Shown: positions 1 to 9,714, numbered from the stretch's first letter. The stretch is DNA of 64,000 nt from Semisulcospira habei (GCA_036245525.1 BTPG01000002.1:123302951-123366950); one strand, 5' to 3'. Numbers and translations: made by a program. The notes: a model not told the origin generated them from the sequence alone.

Positions 1-1852
1 GTGCGTTGATCGCATCCAGGGGTGGGTGTCTCTCAACGGATTCAGGTTCTCGCCCTCCAAGACAGTCTGTGTGCATTTTACTAACCAAATGAAATTTTTT
101 CCAAAACCTACCCTGAGCATTGCTGGAGTGCCAATTCAGGTGGCCGAAGAGGCAAAGTTTCTGGGGGTCATCTTTGACAAAAGATTGACCTTCCGCAACC
201 ATGTTAACTACCTTAGAACCTCTTGTCGGAAGGCCCTCGACATTCTTCGTGTCGTTGGTCGTACTGACTGGGGTGCAGACCGTATCGTCTTACTTCGACT
301 GTACCGGGCCCTTGTTCGGTCCAAACTGGATTACGGCTCTGTGGTATATGGCTCGGCTTCCAAGTCTGTTCTACAGCGTCTGAACACAATTCACCATCAA
401 GGTCTGCGCATATGTCTGGGAGCCTTCAGGACATCTCCAGTTCCTAGTCTGTATGCAGAGGCAGGGGAGCCTTCTCTCAGGCTCCGCCGCATCCGCCTCA
501 TGCTCAGCTACGTTCTGAAGCTGAAGGCCCATCCAGAAAATCCTGCCTATGATTGTGTTTTTACCCCGTCGTTTGCAGAGATTTACGATGCCCATCCAGG
601 AGCTGTCCGTCCACTTTCCTTCCGTGTCCGACCTCATCTGCAGGCGGCCGGAGTGGACCTGGACAAAGTTTTGGAATCTCTGCAACACGTCACTCCACCC
701 TGGCTACTACCAGTTCCTGACATCTTGCTGGACTTGACTGCCCACAAGAAGGATTGTACTCCACCAGCCATATACCAACAGAGCCTCAATGAACTCCTTT
801 CAATTTTTCCTGGCTATTGTCGTCTTTATACGGATGGGTCCAAATCTGAGGATGGAAGAGTGGCTGCGGCTGCAGTGTCCTCTCGCCATCCTAGACGCCC
901 ATTTAAGCTCCGTCTCCCTGACCATTCCTCTGTATTTAGTGCAGAACTGCAGGCAATTCTGCTAGCACTCAAGCATGCCTATCAGTCTCGGGAAAGGAAC
1001 TTCCTGATTCTGTCTGACTCTCTTTCTGCCCTGCAGGCCCTTCAGGGCGCGGGAACAGACCATCCACTGCTGGTGCAGATTAGAGAGCTCTACGCGGACT
1101 TGATGAAGGAATATTATGACATCATTTTTATTTGGGTCCCGGGCCATGTGGGCATCGAAGGCAACAGAATCGCAGATTCTGCTGCCAACAGTGCCCGCAG
1201 TGACCCTGTCCCTGACACACAGACTGTCTATAGTGATTTTAAACCTGTTATTAGTGCGTACATAGCCCGCGAGTGGCAGTCCGAGTGGGACAAAGAGGAA
1301 GAGAACAAGCTTCATGAAGCTCTTCCTAAGTTGTCTGACAGTCTACCTTTCCGCTGCGGCAGCCGCCGTGAGGAGACTGTCCTTGCTCGGCTTCACATCG
1401 GGCACACGTATGTTACGCACTCTTACTTACTTAAACAGGATGAGCGTCCATGGTGTTTTGCCTGTGATGAGCAGTTTTCTGTTCGACACTTTTTGCTGTA
1501 TTGTGCTGACCTCATTGACACCAGATATAAACACTTCACAGCAGACTCCTTGAAGGTTTTGTTCCGGGATGTTCCTCCGGACAAAATCTTCAATTTTTTG
1601 AGAGAATGCAATATTTTTAACAAGATCTGAGCATTCATTGACTATGTGAATTTTTTATTTGCCCTTTTTGAGAGTCTGTAGACGTTTCTTTTAAAGACAT
1701 GTGCGACATTTTAGCCTGAGATTTTTAATCTATATTTACATCTTGTCTTAAGACCTTGCTTTTAGTCTGGCTGACCAGATTTTTACCCATCCCGCCGTGA
1801 GATGGCCTTAGTCGCCTGCTCGGCGTTAAACCCAAATAACTAACTAACTAAC
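1..1852 (+). mobile_element. 3' part of RNase-H LINE (copy A), cut by window start
   Basis: This is the 3' end of the same non-LTR retrotransposon family seen complete at 9634-15626. It starts inside the RT region at the window edge and ends with the family's 3' hairpin (CCGCC...CGGCG), GTTAAACCC and a TAAC-type repeat tail near 1852. It abuts the left remnant of the Polinton at once. The upstream TSD lies outside the window, so its 5' boundary is unknown. Confidence 0.93.
2..1630 (+). CDS. LINE ORF2 C-terminal part: RT thumb, RNase H, Cys motif
   Basis: The frame is open from the first bases of the window to a TGA at 1628-1630, so only the N-terminus is missing. After the RT core it carries an RNase H domain: YTDGS (first Asp, about 826), AELQA (Glu), ILSDS (Asp) and WVPGHVGIEGNRIADS (His and last Asp, about 1135-1175). 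A C-terminal Cys/His motif (CFAC...VRHFLLYC, about 1458-1505) follows. RNase H downstream of RT places the family in the I-type superfamily of non-LTR elements. No internal stop is visible in this copy. Confidence 0.92.
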   Translation, partial: CVDRIQGWVSLNGFRFSPSKTVCVHFTNQMKFFPKPTLSIAGVPIQVAEEAKFLGVIFDKRLTFRNHVNYLRTSCRKALDILRVVGRTDWGADRIVLLRLYRALVRSKLDYGSVVYGSASKSVLQRLNTIHHQGLRICLGAFRTSPVPSLYAEAGEPSLRLRRIRLMLSYVLKLKAHPENPAYDCVFTPSFAEIYDAHPGAVRPLSFRVRPHLQAAGVDLDKVLESLQHVTPPWLLPVPDILLDLTAHKKDCTPPAIYQQSLNELLSIFPGYCRLYTDGSKSEDGRVAAAAVSSRHPRRPFKLRLPDHSSVFSAELQAILLALKHAYQSRERNFLILSDSLSALQALQGAGTDHPLLVQIRELYADLMKEYYDIIFIWVPGHVGIEGNRIADSAANSARSDPVPDTQTVYSDFKPVISAYIAREWQSEWDKEEENKLHEALPKLSDSLPFRCGSRREETVLARLHIGHTYVTHSYLLKQDERPWCFACDEQFSVRHFLLYCADLIDTRYKHFTADSLKVLFRDVPPDKIFNFLRECNIFNKI

Positions 1853-1871
1853 CAAGAGACTGAGAGACTGA

Positions 1872-2438
1872 GAGAGACTAGGAGCACAAGTTCAAACAAA
1901 GTCAAATATTTTAAACGGGAGTGGGAAATTTGAAGCACAAAAACAGTTTCTTGCAAACCTTGAAGATTCAATTAATTCAGTAGTAGATCTCCTATCAAGC
2001 ATACAACACTACCAAGACGTTCTCAGATATGCTAGATCAAAAGTTGACTTTGTAGTTGGTATCGGGTTATACATGTTGCCATCAGACCTTCAACTCCAAA
2101 TGGGGACAATAACAAATTATAATAATGAAATAATTGTTCCTGGGCGTGATCAAAAATTAGGACTCAATCAATCTGTAAACTTGAGCCCAACAACCACACA
2201 CCTACAACCATTAAAACCATTAATATCACCAGTAACATTAGTAACATCATCATCACCCGTACAGGCAGTAACGCCAGTAATGTCAGTAACAGCCCCAGCA
2301 TCGGCACCGACACCTGCACCGGCACCAGCACCAGCACAGCCAGTAACACCAGCACCAAACATACATGAGTTGGAGAGAACTGCATTGGTAATTGGCCTTA
2401 CTGGATTAGGAATATTACTTCTTTACCTGTTTCATTAA
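1872..2438 (+). CDS. Polinton hypothetical tail-anchored, Pro/Ala-rich protein (N-terminus lost)
   Basis: The frame is open from 1872 to a TAA at 2436-2438. An amphipathic, probably helical part (about 1925-2120) is followed by a low-complexity Thr/Ser then Ala/Pro region (PAPAPAPA, about 2290-2350). A single hydrophobic segment (LVIGLTGLGILLLYLF) ends at the stop, as in a tail-anchored membrane protein. The start is missing because LINE copy A abuts it. Its 3' end overlaps the 3' end of the minus-strand gene by 24 bp. I infer a virion or membrane accessory role from its place beside the capsid gene; no function is recognised. Confidence 0.55.
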   Translation, partial: ERLGAQVQTKSNILNGSGKFEAQKQFLANLEDSINSVVDLLSSIQHYQDVLRYARSKVDFVVGIGLYMLPSDLQLQMGTITNYNNEIIVPGRDQKLGLNQSVNLSPTTTHLQPLKPLISPVTLVTSSSPVQAVTPVMSVTAPASAPTPAPAPAPAQPVTPAPNIHELERTALVIGLTGLGILLLYLFH

Positions 2439-2865
2439 ATAACCCACTATTAACCCTCCTACTGTCACCAAAAAGACCCACACATGCTCCGCCATAAACC
2501 CTACTACCTTTGCTGCTGTACTGATCAGCCAACTGGCAACACTCCCTATTATGCCAGGCAAAGCATCCATTGCTTTTACTGCCAATTTTTGAAGCAAGTC
2601 TGATATATGAGACAACTGTTTTTTTACCCATGCCTGTAAATCTTTTGGGTCTGATGGAACTGGAGGAGCTGGAGGGGCAGGTGGAGCTGGACTGCTACCA
2701 CCACCTGTTACAGCTAACACTACAGTACTAATAATAAATCCAAGAGCAGTAATTAAACTTGCAATAGTGATACCCTGCTCTCTGAAAAGTGTTTTCAATC
2801 TCTCAGCCAAAGTTGTGTCTTCGTGAAGTATTTTCTGAATAGTTTCTCTAACCCTTCTCTAACTC

Positions 2866-3064
2866 TAGCTCTTGATATTGGATGTGTGTTGCTAAATGGT
2901 CTTAGCTTTATTTAGGCCCCATGTGTTAGGTTTATTTAATGTATTTGACCGGCTGGCGACATACATTCAATGTTCTGTTTAGTTTTTTCTTCACAAGCAG
3001 TGCAGGCACGTCCTGAGAAAGCCTTGTTGCTGTCGGGACGTTAAGCAATGTACAATCAATCAAT
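2866..3064 (+). mobile_element. SINE-A copy 1, 5'-truncated
   Basis: Matches the last 200 bases of the ~380-bp SINE-A family: CTCTTGATATTGGATGTG, the GACCGGCTGGCGACATACAT block, then GTCC...GGGACGTTAAGCAATGTACAATCAATCA. It interrupts the minus-strand membrane-protein gene. A clean TSD is not obvious. Confidence 0.88.
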
Positions 3065-3442
3065 TTTTCTCTTTCAATGTGATTATCAAGCTCACCTAGT
3101 TTGGCTACATTATTCACAAGCTCACCTCTTATTGACCGCAGTGTTTTATCCAACCCCACTAACTCCCGCATTGACAAAGGAGAGTCATCCATTGTTTTCA
3201 TAGCCTCATTCATTTGTCCTTCAGTAAATGAGGTTTCGTGTATTACCTTGTCTGCTATTTCTGGCAGTTTTTTAACTTCTGTCATTTTAATTTCTTGTCC
3301 TGATGGCAACCTTGTTTGGGTGTCATGAAGGACACTAGCAAGTCTAGGTGGTAACATTTTACTACCAATACCAAGGTAACGCTGCAGTGCTGCCTCACCA
3401 CCAACATCAGTTTTGATTGTACTTAAAGCTCTAAACTTTGCA

Positions 3443-3830
3443 ACCCCACCCGGGTCTGCCTTGGGGGACTTTGGTGGGGTTAGGTATTTTTTAGTTCCCA
3501 GGGTCACCCTGGTCAGCCCCACAGGATGGGTTTTTCTCTCTTTTCTGGGGCATGTGTTTCTGTCTACCCTTTGTCCATTCACATGTATTTGCCTTTTTAA
3601 AACTCTCCCTACTGTCTGCACTGCCTGTAGCTCTTGATATTGGATGTGTGTTGTTAAATGGTCTTAGCTTTATTTAGGCCCCATGTTGTAGGTTTATTTA
3701 ACGTATTTGACCGGCTGGTGACATACATTCAATTTTCTGTTTAGTTTTTTTTTCACAAGCAGTGCAGGCACGTCCTGAGAAAGCCTTGTTGCTGTCGGGA
3801 CGTTAAGCAATGTACAATCAATCAATCAAT
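3443..3830 (+). mobile_element. SINE-A copy 2, full length, with TSD
   Basis: A full copy from CCCCACCCGGGTCTGCC to the ATCAATCA tail. It is bounded by the 12-bp duplication CTAAACTTTGCA (3431-3442 and 3831-3842) and sits inside the minus-strand membrane-protein gene. Confidence 0.93.
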
Positions 3831-4102
3831 CTAAACTTTGCAGGATCGTTTTTATAAGTTAATTGTACTTTACCTTTGTCTGTATTTACACATAAGTGAC
3901 GTTTGTCAAGTTCAAACTGATTAGGATCTATTACATCTGGGCGGTCACCAACATGATCATAAAATGAGTTTACTTTGTCTTTTAGCAGTTTTTGATATAC
4001 ACTAGAAGTATTCACCATTCCAGTCATATCTGTTTCACTAGTATCATAGTCATTCATGTCATCCATTTCAAAATCTTCACGACCAAATCCCCCCGCTGCC
4101 AT

Positions 4103-4143
4103 TGTTTTTATTAATTAAATTTTTTTGATTTGTGTATAATAAA
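4103..4143. promoter_or_regulatory. Divergent intergenic region between two Polinton genes
   Basis: A 41-bp AT-rich spacer (TTAATTAAATTTTTTTGATT...TATAATAAA) lies between the minus-strand ATG and the capsid ATG. AT-rich leaders of the form AATAAAAATG precede several genes of this element, so a compact virus-style promoter is plausible. This is inference only. Confidence 0.35.
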
Positions 4144-5434
4144 ATGACATTGTCCTATGGATCGAAGTTAGACCCATACAGAAAACTACGTGAACCTCTT
4201 GGTGTTAAGGGCATTAGGCAATCACTTGTCGTCACAAACAATCCTAGCTCCATAGACCAAAACCAAATTCTTACCGTCAAATTTCCAAACCTAGGTCCCA
4301 ATGACGTTATTGTTCCTGGAACTGCTCGCCTTGCTTTTAATATTGAACTTTCATCAGACACAGATGACGAAAGAACACTAGTTGGCAACCTTGGCAGAGC
4401 AATTATTAAGACTATTAAAGTTAAACTTGAAGGCCAGGAAGTGTTTAGTCTTGATGATGCTGATGTATTCTACTGTTACAAAGATATGTGGCTCACAAGT
4501 GAAGAATGAGAAGACCGTATTTATCAAGGTATCAAGGTATACAAGGTATCAAGGTTGCCAAACTCAGAATCAATGCAACAGATAAATCAACAACAGAAGC
4601 AAAGGACGTTATTGTGGCAGAAACATATGGAAATAGATTTTGCATTCCACTTGAATTTGAATCCTAACAGCACATTTGCCTTATTATCAAGGAGCACTGA
4701 ATGACCGTCTGAGTTTTGAACTAATCTTTAATGACTACTCCAAAGTTATTAAATCAACGGATCTCAATGCATCATACAAGATCTCTAACATTTCCTTGGA
4801 ATATGAAATTGTCACACATACTCATCTAGCTACTGTCATTCAAAATCAGTACCAAACGAAACTGCCTATTTATTATGACCGTGAGATGAGGCACAGTTTA
4901 ATGCATAAAGACAAAAGTGATCCAATGTGGAACATCAACTTGAACACACCTGCTAGGTCACTGAAAGGCATTCTTATGCTGTTTGTTAAACCAGCGAGTC
5001 CATACGGACGGGATTCAGAAACATTTTACAATCCAAAGATTACTCATTTGTCTTGTACTATTGAAGGCCGTCCTAATCAAGTGTATGCTTCGGGTATGCT
5101 ACCTTACCAGCACTATGACGAGATCACAAAATATTTTGCAGGTGGAAGGCTTAGAGAAAAACCAGCAAACATGGCAAGCAAAAATCTACATCTGTATGAC
5201 GTTAGGATAGCTCAATATCTGACAGACAAGTATGCACTTTGGTTGGACCTGCGTAGTACAGATGACGACTACCTACATGGGTCAAGTCATACTGTTGAAA
5301 ACGGCAGTGACGGAATTACAATCCAAACACAAAAAAAGGTTGAAAAAGCCGAAGTAATAAACATATTTTTGTATCTGATTTATGACGCACAACTGAACAT
5401 TAAAGAAAGCAGACTAAGCGGGCACATATATTAA
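4144..5434 (+). pseudogene. Polinton capsid-like protein (probable double-jelly-roll major capsid), frameshifted
   Basis: The ATG at 4144 opens a frame to 4509. Coding similarity then continues in other frames and runs in one frame from about 4664 to a TAA at 5432-5434, about 430 residues in total. Beta-rich stretches (PNLGPNDVIVPGTARLAF; WNINLNTPARSLKGILML; YALWLDLRSTDDD) and the position between a membrane protein and the packaging ATPase fit a Polinton/adintovirus major capsid protein. There are at least two breaks: one next to an imperfect tandem TATCAAGG repeat at 4518-4551, one near 4664. The family call rests on context and remembered similarity, so I hold it at moderate confidence. 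Confidence 0.6.
4518..4551 (+). repeat. Short TATCAAGG(TA) tandem repeat at capsid frameshift
   Basis: About four imperfect copies of TATCAAGGTA lie exactly where the capsid reading frame is lost. Slippage here is the likely cause of the frameshift. Confidence 0.7.
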
Positions 5435-5453
5435 AATTATATTCTATATTAAA

Positions 5454-6050
5454 ATGAACTTGATGACACTTGACCCACACTGTGGTTTGTTTTGTGGTGC
5501 CACAGGCTGTGGGAAAACTGAATTTGTTCTTAACCTCTTACAAACAAGATACATCTGTCATTTCAAAAACATTGTGATATTTTGTCCAACGATCAAACAC
5601 AACAAAGCTTATCACAACCGTTTATTCATTTGGGCTGATCATAACATTTATTTAGTCGACCCTGAGAAAAAACTGAATGACTACATGCAGTATTTTTACA
5701 AGCAATTTGAAGGACAGTCAACTTTGTTTATTGTTGATGATTGCTCTGCAGAGAAGGATATTGTTAAGAAGAGAAACACACTGGCAGAGCTTGCTTTTAG
5801 TGGCAGACACGCAAACATCAGTGTATGGATTCTCACTCAAAAATATAATGCTGTACTAAAAGATTTTCGTGAGCAGATAAAGTTTATCTGTTTGTTTTAC
5901 TGTAAGGATCGTGACAGCTTTGAAGACTGTCTCAGAGAGAACGATGTCATCCCAAATAAGCATGAACGAGATGATGTAAAAAACAAACTGAAATCAACTA
6001 AGCATCTAAAGCTTATTTTAAAGACAGACAGCCCACAGGGTATGGGTTAG
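5454..6050 (+). CDS. Polinton DNA-packaging ATPase (A32/FtsK-like)
   Basis: An intact 198-residue frame with Walker A GATGCGKTE near residues 15-23, Walker B TLFIVDDCSAE near residues 87-97, and a downstream ILTQKYN sensor-like motif. This matches the short P-loop ATPases of Polintons, adintoviruses and the poxvirus A32 clan, which pump DNA into the capsid. The start at 5454 is 20 bp after the capsid stop, in an AT-rich spacer (TATATTAAAATG). It is the only left-half gene of this copy without a visible break. Confidence 0.85.
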   Translation: MNLMTLDPHCGLFCGATGCGKTEFVLNLLQTRYICHFKNIVIFCPTIKHNKAYHNRLFIWADHNIYLVDPEKKLNDYMQYFYKQFEGQSTLFIVDDCSAEKDIVKKRNTLAELAFSGRHANISVWILTQKYNAVLKDFREQIKFICLFYCKDRDSFEDCLRENDVIPNKHERDDVKNKLKSTKHLKLILKTDSPQGMG

Positions 6051-6059
6051 TGAATTAAT

Positions 6060-6449
6060 TTAGCCTTTTATTTTGTCCATAAAAAATGATGGACAAATCG
6101 TGCAAGCGTTCGATATCACAGAGAGCTTCAAAGACGTTGATCAATTAGATTCCTTAATAACATCTACCAAACAGCCTGACATAAGCCTCTCAGTGCCATC
6201 GGTGATATATATGTCATATAATGTGATTTGGACTTTTTTGATGATGAGCATCCAGTTGTGGAGTACATGACAGTTATTTTAGGACACATACCTTTAAAGT
6301 TAATGATGCCAGCTGTGACTGGTTTGCAATACTTTGTTATAACATTTAAACAACTACGTAAGCTAAATGGTTATATTAACTGTGTTACAGTAAATAAAGT
6401 GATATTACACACGCGGCATGAGCAGACAGCAGAAATATTATTTATTTAA
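6060..6449 (+). pseudogene. Small Polinton gene a, paralogue of next gene, frameshifted
   Basis: The leader ATTTTGTCCAT...AAAAAATGATGGACAA puts the ATG at 6086, but the frame breaks within a few codons and similarity continues in other frames to about 6405. Its N-terminal part (DITESFKDVDQLDS...KQPDIS) and C-terminal part (QLRKLN...VTVNKVILH) align with the following gene (DVTEFF...FDQL...KQPDV; QLCKLN...VTVNKVVLH). It is therefore a tandem duplicate of about 110 residues. Function unknown. Confidence 0.55.
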
Positions 6450-6451
6450 TA

Positions 6452-6790
6452 TTTTGTCGGTCAAATAAAAATGACGGACAACACGATCGATGTAACAGAG
6501 TTCTTCAGGTATATCCAACACTTTGATCAGTTAAGAACAGATTTCAAACAACCGGACGTAACACCAATATCAACACCTGCATGATTTATGTGTCATATGA
6601 AATGACTTTAGAAATATTTGAGGAGTTACCATTTGTAGAGTGCATGCCTGTCGATCTTAAGACACATGCCTTTGAAGTTAATGATCAGTTGTTTGAGACA
6701 GTGTGTGAACAAATATTCAGACAACTATGCAAACTGAATCTGTTTATTGTAGGTGTTACAGTCAATAAAGTGGTATTACACCTTGTGTAA
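6452..6790 (+). pseudogene. Small Polinton gene b, paralogue of gene a, one stop/frameshift
   Basis: The leader ATTTTGTCGGTCAAATAAAAATGACGGACAA gives an ATG at 6471. The frame reaches a TGA near 6582, and the rest (MTLEIFEELPFVECMPVD...QLFETVCEQIFRQLCKLN) continues in another frame to a TAA at 6790. The pair lies between the packaging ATPase and PolB and shares its leader with both paralogue a and the PolB start. I do not recognise a domain. Confidence 0.55.
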
Positions 6791-8156
6791 TTTTTTCTAT
6801 TTATTATTTTGTCCTACAAATAAAAATGATGGACAATGCCCAAAGCTCGTCCGGCTTAAGAAATGTGTTTCACACAACAGAATTGCCATATCCAACACTT
6901 ACAGTGTCTATGAATCGATAGAAAGGTCTTTTTCTGTCATACAAGATAATCTTTCAGGTAGTGTAAATATTCAGATTGTTGCGAAAATAGAATTTACCAG
7001 GGTAGATGGTGAAGTGATTGTTTCGTATATCTCAACAAGACAACACACAGTTAATTCGAGAAGAGAATTGGAGAAAGTGTTTAGAGAAAGACTGTTGCCT
7101 GACTTTCTCGAAGCAATCGACAGAGCAAAAATGCAGGGATCTGGTTGGCATGAAGGTCGTGTACATGAACTACAACTGAAGCAGTCAAGGTATCATCCTA
7201 TTTTAGGCAAATCATGGTTGCCACTGCCAACTGAAGTTGTAAATAAAAAGGCTGTAGTCAATATTCAGAACAATGATAATTTCTGTTTTATGTGGTGTGC
7301 ACTTGCCAAACTACACTTTGTAAAAACAAGACCTGAACGTGTATCTAACTATACCAAATTTGAAAACGAACGCAACTTCAGTGGTATAGATTTTCCTGTT
7401 AAGGTAGAGGACATAGACTTGTTTGAAAAACTAAATCCTGGTATATCTGTAAATGTGTATGTATGGGATAATGAGTCTGAGAACAAATTAGAACCAATTA
7501 GAGCATCACCACTTGCCCCCACCTACGGTCAGTCAGAAGATAAGCATGTTGACCTTTTATTAATAAGTTCCGGTGATAACTTTCACTACACAATTATCAG
7601 GAGTATGTCACGTCTAATTCAACAAAACACAAGTGTAAACAGGAATTTTGTAAAAAGTGTTTACAGAGGTTTTCCTCTATTGAAGTAGCACACAAACATG
7701 TTAAACATTGTAGGTCGCCTGATGACATTCAAACAGTACTTAGGTATCCAGATCCTGGTAGCAAAGTTTATTTTAAAAACCATGGGGATCAGCAAAAGCT
7801 GCCGTTTGTAGTGTATGCTGATTTTGAATCACTGGTTGTTCCATATGATGGTCCTGTTCCAGAATCATTACCAAAGACAATAAAGTTGAGTGACCAAGTG
7901 GTGTGATCTTTCGGATATATTCTTGTTAGGTCAGACGGTCAGCATACAGAACCTGTTATCTACAGAGATGAAAATGCAGCAGCTGAGTTTTTAACAGAAA
8001 TGAGACAACTGTATAGTCAGGTAGTACAGTATTTGGAAAACTGTCAGATGCCTTTGTTGATGGCAGAAGAGGATGAACTGAATTTTAATACAGCGGAGAC
8101 ATGTTGGATTTGTGAACAAGCTCTGGGAGGTTGTGAACAACTTCTGAAGGGTGATA

Positions 8157-8535
8157 CCCCCACCCGGGTCTGCCCTGGGGGACTTGGGTGGGGTTAGGTA
8201 TTTTTTAGTTCCCAGGGTCACCCTGGTCAGCCCCACAGGGTGGGTTTTTCTCTCTATTCTGGGGCATGTGTTTCTGTCTACCCTTTGTCCATTCACCTGT
8301 ATTTGCCTTTTTAAAACTCTCCCTACTGTCTGCACTGCCTGTAGCTCTTGATATTGGATGTGTGTTGCTAAATGGTCTTAGCTTTATTTATGCCCCATGT
8401 TGTAGGTTTATTTAATGTATTTGACCGGCTGGCGACATACATTCAATTTTCTGTTTAGTTTTTTTTCACAAGCAGTGCAGGCACGTCCTGAGAAAGCCTT
8501 GTTGCTGTCGGGACGTTAAGCAATGTACAATCAAT
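8157..8535 (+). mobile_element. SINE-A copy 3, full length, in PolB
   Basis: A full SINE-A bounded by the 13-bp TSD CTGAAGGGTGATA (8144-8156 and 8536-8548). It splits the PolB exonuclease region just before the HDHITGRYRG motif. Confidence 0.94.
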
Positions 8536-8616
8536 CTGAAGGGTGATAAAGTTCGTGACCATGACCACATAACTGGACGTTACAGAGGTGCTGCACATGG
8601 TGATAGCAACTTAAAA

Positions 8617-8682
8617 ATCCGCCGTGAAATGGCCTTAGTCGCCTGCTCGGCGTTAAACCCAAATAACTAACTAACTAACTAT
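8617..8682 (+). mobile_element. 66-bp LINE 3'-tail insertion with TSD
   Basis: Only the last part of the LINE (CCGCCGTGAAATGGCCTTAG...CGGCGTTAAACCC plus a TAAC repeat) is inserted in PolB. It is bounded by the 11-bp TSD GCAACTTAAAA (8606-8616 and 8683-8693): an extremely 5'-truncated retrotransposition. Confidence 0.88.
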
Positions 8683-9633
8683 GCAACTTAAAACTAAAAA
8701 TAGATCCCAAGGCATACAAACTGCCTATCTTTTTCCACAATCTCAAGGGGTATGATTCACACATTATCATGCAGGCTGTAGACGAGTCTTACAAAAAAAT
8801 TAGTTGTATTGCCCAGACAACTGAAAAATACTTGACTTTTAGGTTAGACAAATTAGCATTTTATGACTCCATGCAACATTTGTCTTTAGGGCTTGCTAGT
8901 CTGGCAGAAGGACTGACTGAGTATCCAATAACAAGTAAATATTTTGAGCCTGAGTTAATCAAGAAAGGTGTCTATCCATATGAGTACATTGATCACTGGG
9001 TTGTGTTTGAGGAAAGGAGACTACCTCCAAAAGAGGCATTTTATTCTACACTAAATGGTAAAGGAATTTCTGACTCTGATTACAAGCATGCCCTCGATGC
9101 ATGGGAAAAACTAGGGTGTGAAACGATTGGCGACTACCATGACCAGTACTTGAAAGCTGACGTTTGTTTGCTAGCAGACGTATTTGAAAGTTATCGTGAA
9201 AAGGGTTTGTTACACTACAGCCTTGACCCAGCTTGCTACATAACTAGTCCTGGCATGACATGGGATGCATTTTTGAAATCCAGCAAGTTATCTATAGACC
9301 TATTGTCTGATCGTACGATGGGTGAAATGGTGGAACGTGTATTGAGAGGAGGAATTAGTATAGCCGCAAACAACTATGCCAAAGCCAACAACAAATATCT
9401 TGACGACTTTGACCCCTCGAGGTCAAGGTCATTCATTACATACTTGGACGCTAATAACCTTTATGGATTTGCAATGTGTGAGTTATTGCCCTTGAAAAAC
9501 TTTCGTCTACATGATTTGTCACAGTGTGATATAAAAAAATTAACAAACGAAATTATGAATTATAATCGGAATCACAAAAAGGGTTGGATCTTTGAAGTAG
9601 ACCTGGAGTACCCACACCATCTACATGATTACC

Positions 9634-9714
9634 GCCTACCCGGCACCGGCCTCCACGTGGTGTAGGTGGGTAGTCCGCTCAGTCCCTGACTGAGTGGGCT
9701 AGCAGACGGGTGCC
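9634..9714 (+). ncRNA. Candidate HDV-like self-cleaving ribozyme at LINE 5' end
   Basis: The first 81 nt fold into the nested double-pseudoknot order of HDV ribozymes. P1 is 9634-9639 (GCCUAC) with 9662-9667 (GUAGGU), giving a G-U wobble at the cleavage site. P2 is 9642-9647 (GGCACC) with 9709-9714 (GGUGCC). P3 is 9649-9651 with 9659-9661, and L3 is UCCACGU. GG at 9668-9669 can form P1.1 with the L3 cytosines. P4 is a 12-bp helix 9673-9684/9688-9699 with a CCU loop. J4/2 (9700-9708) contains a cytosine for the catalytic role. Cleavage would fall exactly at the element's first base, next to the TSD. Confidence 0.75.

Larger units (their letters stand above)
2415..4102 (-). pseudogene. Polinton hypothetical membrane protein, split by two SINEs
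   Basis: The gene starts at the ATG at 4102 and reads leftward in three blocks: 4102-3831 (acidic N-terminus), 3442-3065 (charged, helical) and about 2865-2415 (C-terminus). The gaps are SINE insertions 3443-3830 and 2866-3064. The C-terminal block has a hydrophobic helix (ITIASLITALGFIISTVVLA), a Gly/Pro/Ala linker, amphipathic helices and a second hydrophobic helix near the stop. Without the insertions it would be roughly 370 residues. It is divergent from the capsid gene, with only about 40 bp of AT-rich sequence between the two ATGs, a likely shared promoter. It may be a minor virion or membrane protein (inference). Confidence 0.6.

Noticed and set aside
371..1315. Several 60-145-codon frames antisense to or overlapping LINE ORF2, repeated in every copy
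   Set aside because: Shadows of the strongly conserved ORF2; they lack independent start context and motifs.
3443..3621. Minus-strand open frame beginning MQTVGRVLKRQI, also at 8157, 40381 and 58335
   Set aside because: It is the reverse complement of SINE-A and recurs wherever the SINE does; it only fuses by chance to the flanking gene.
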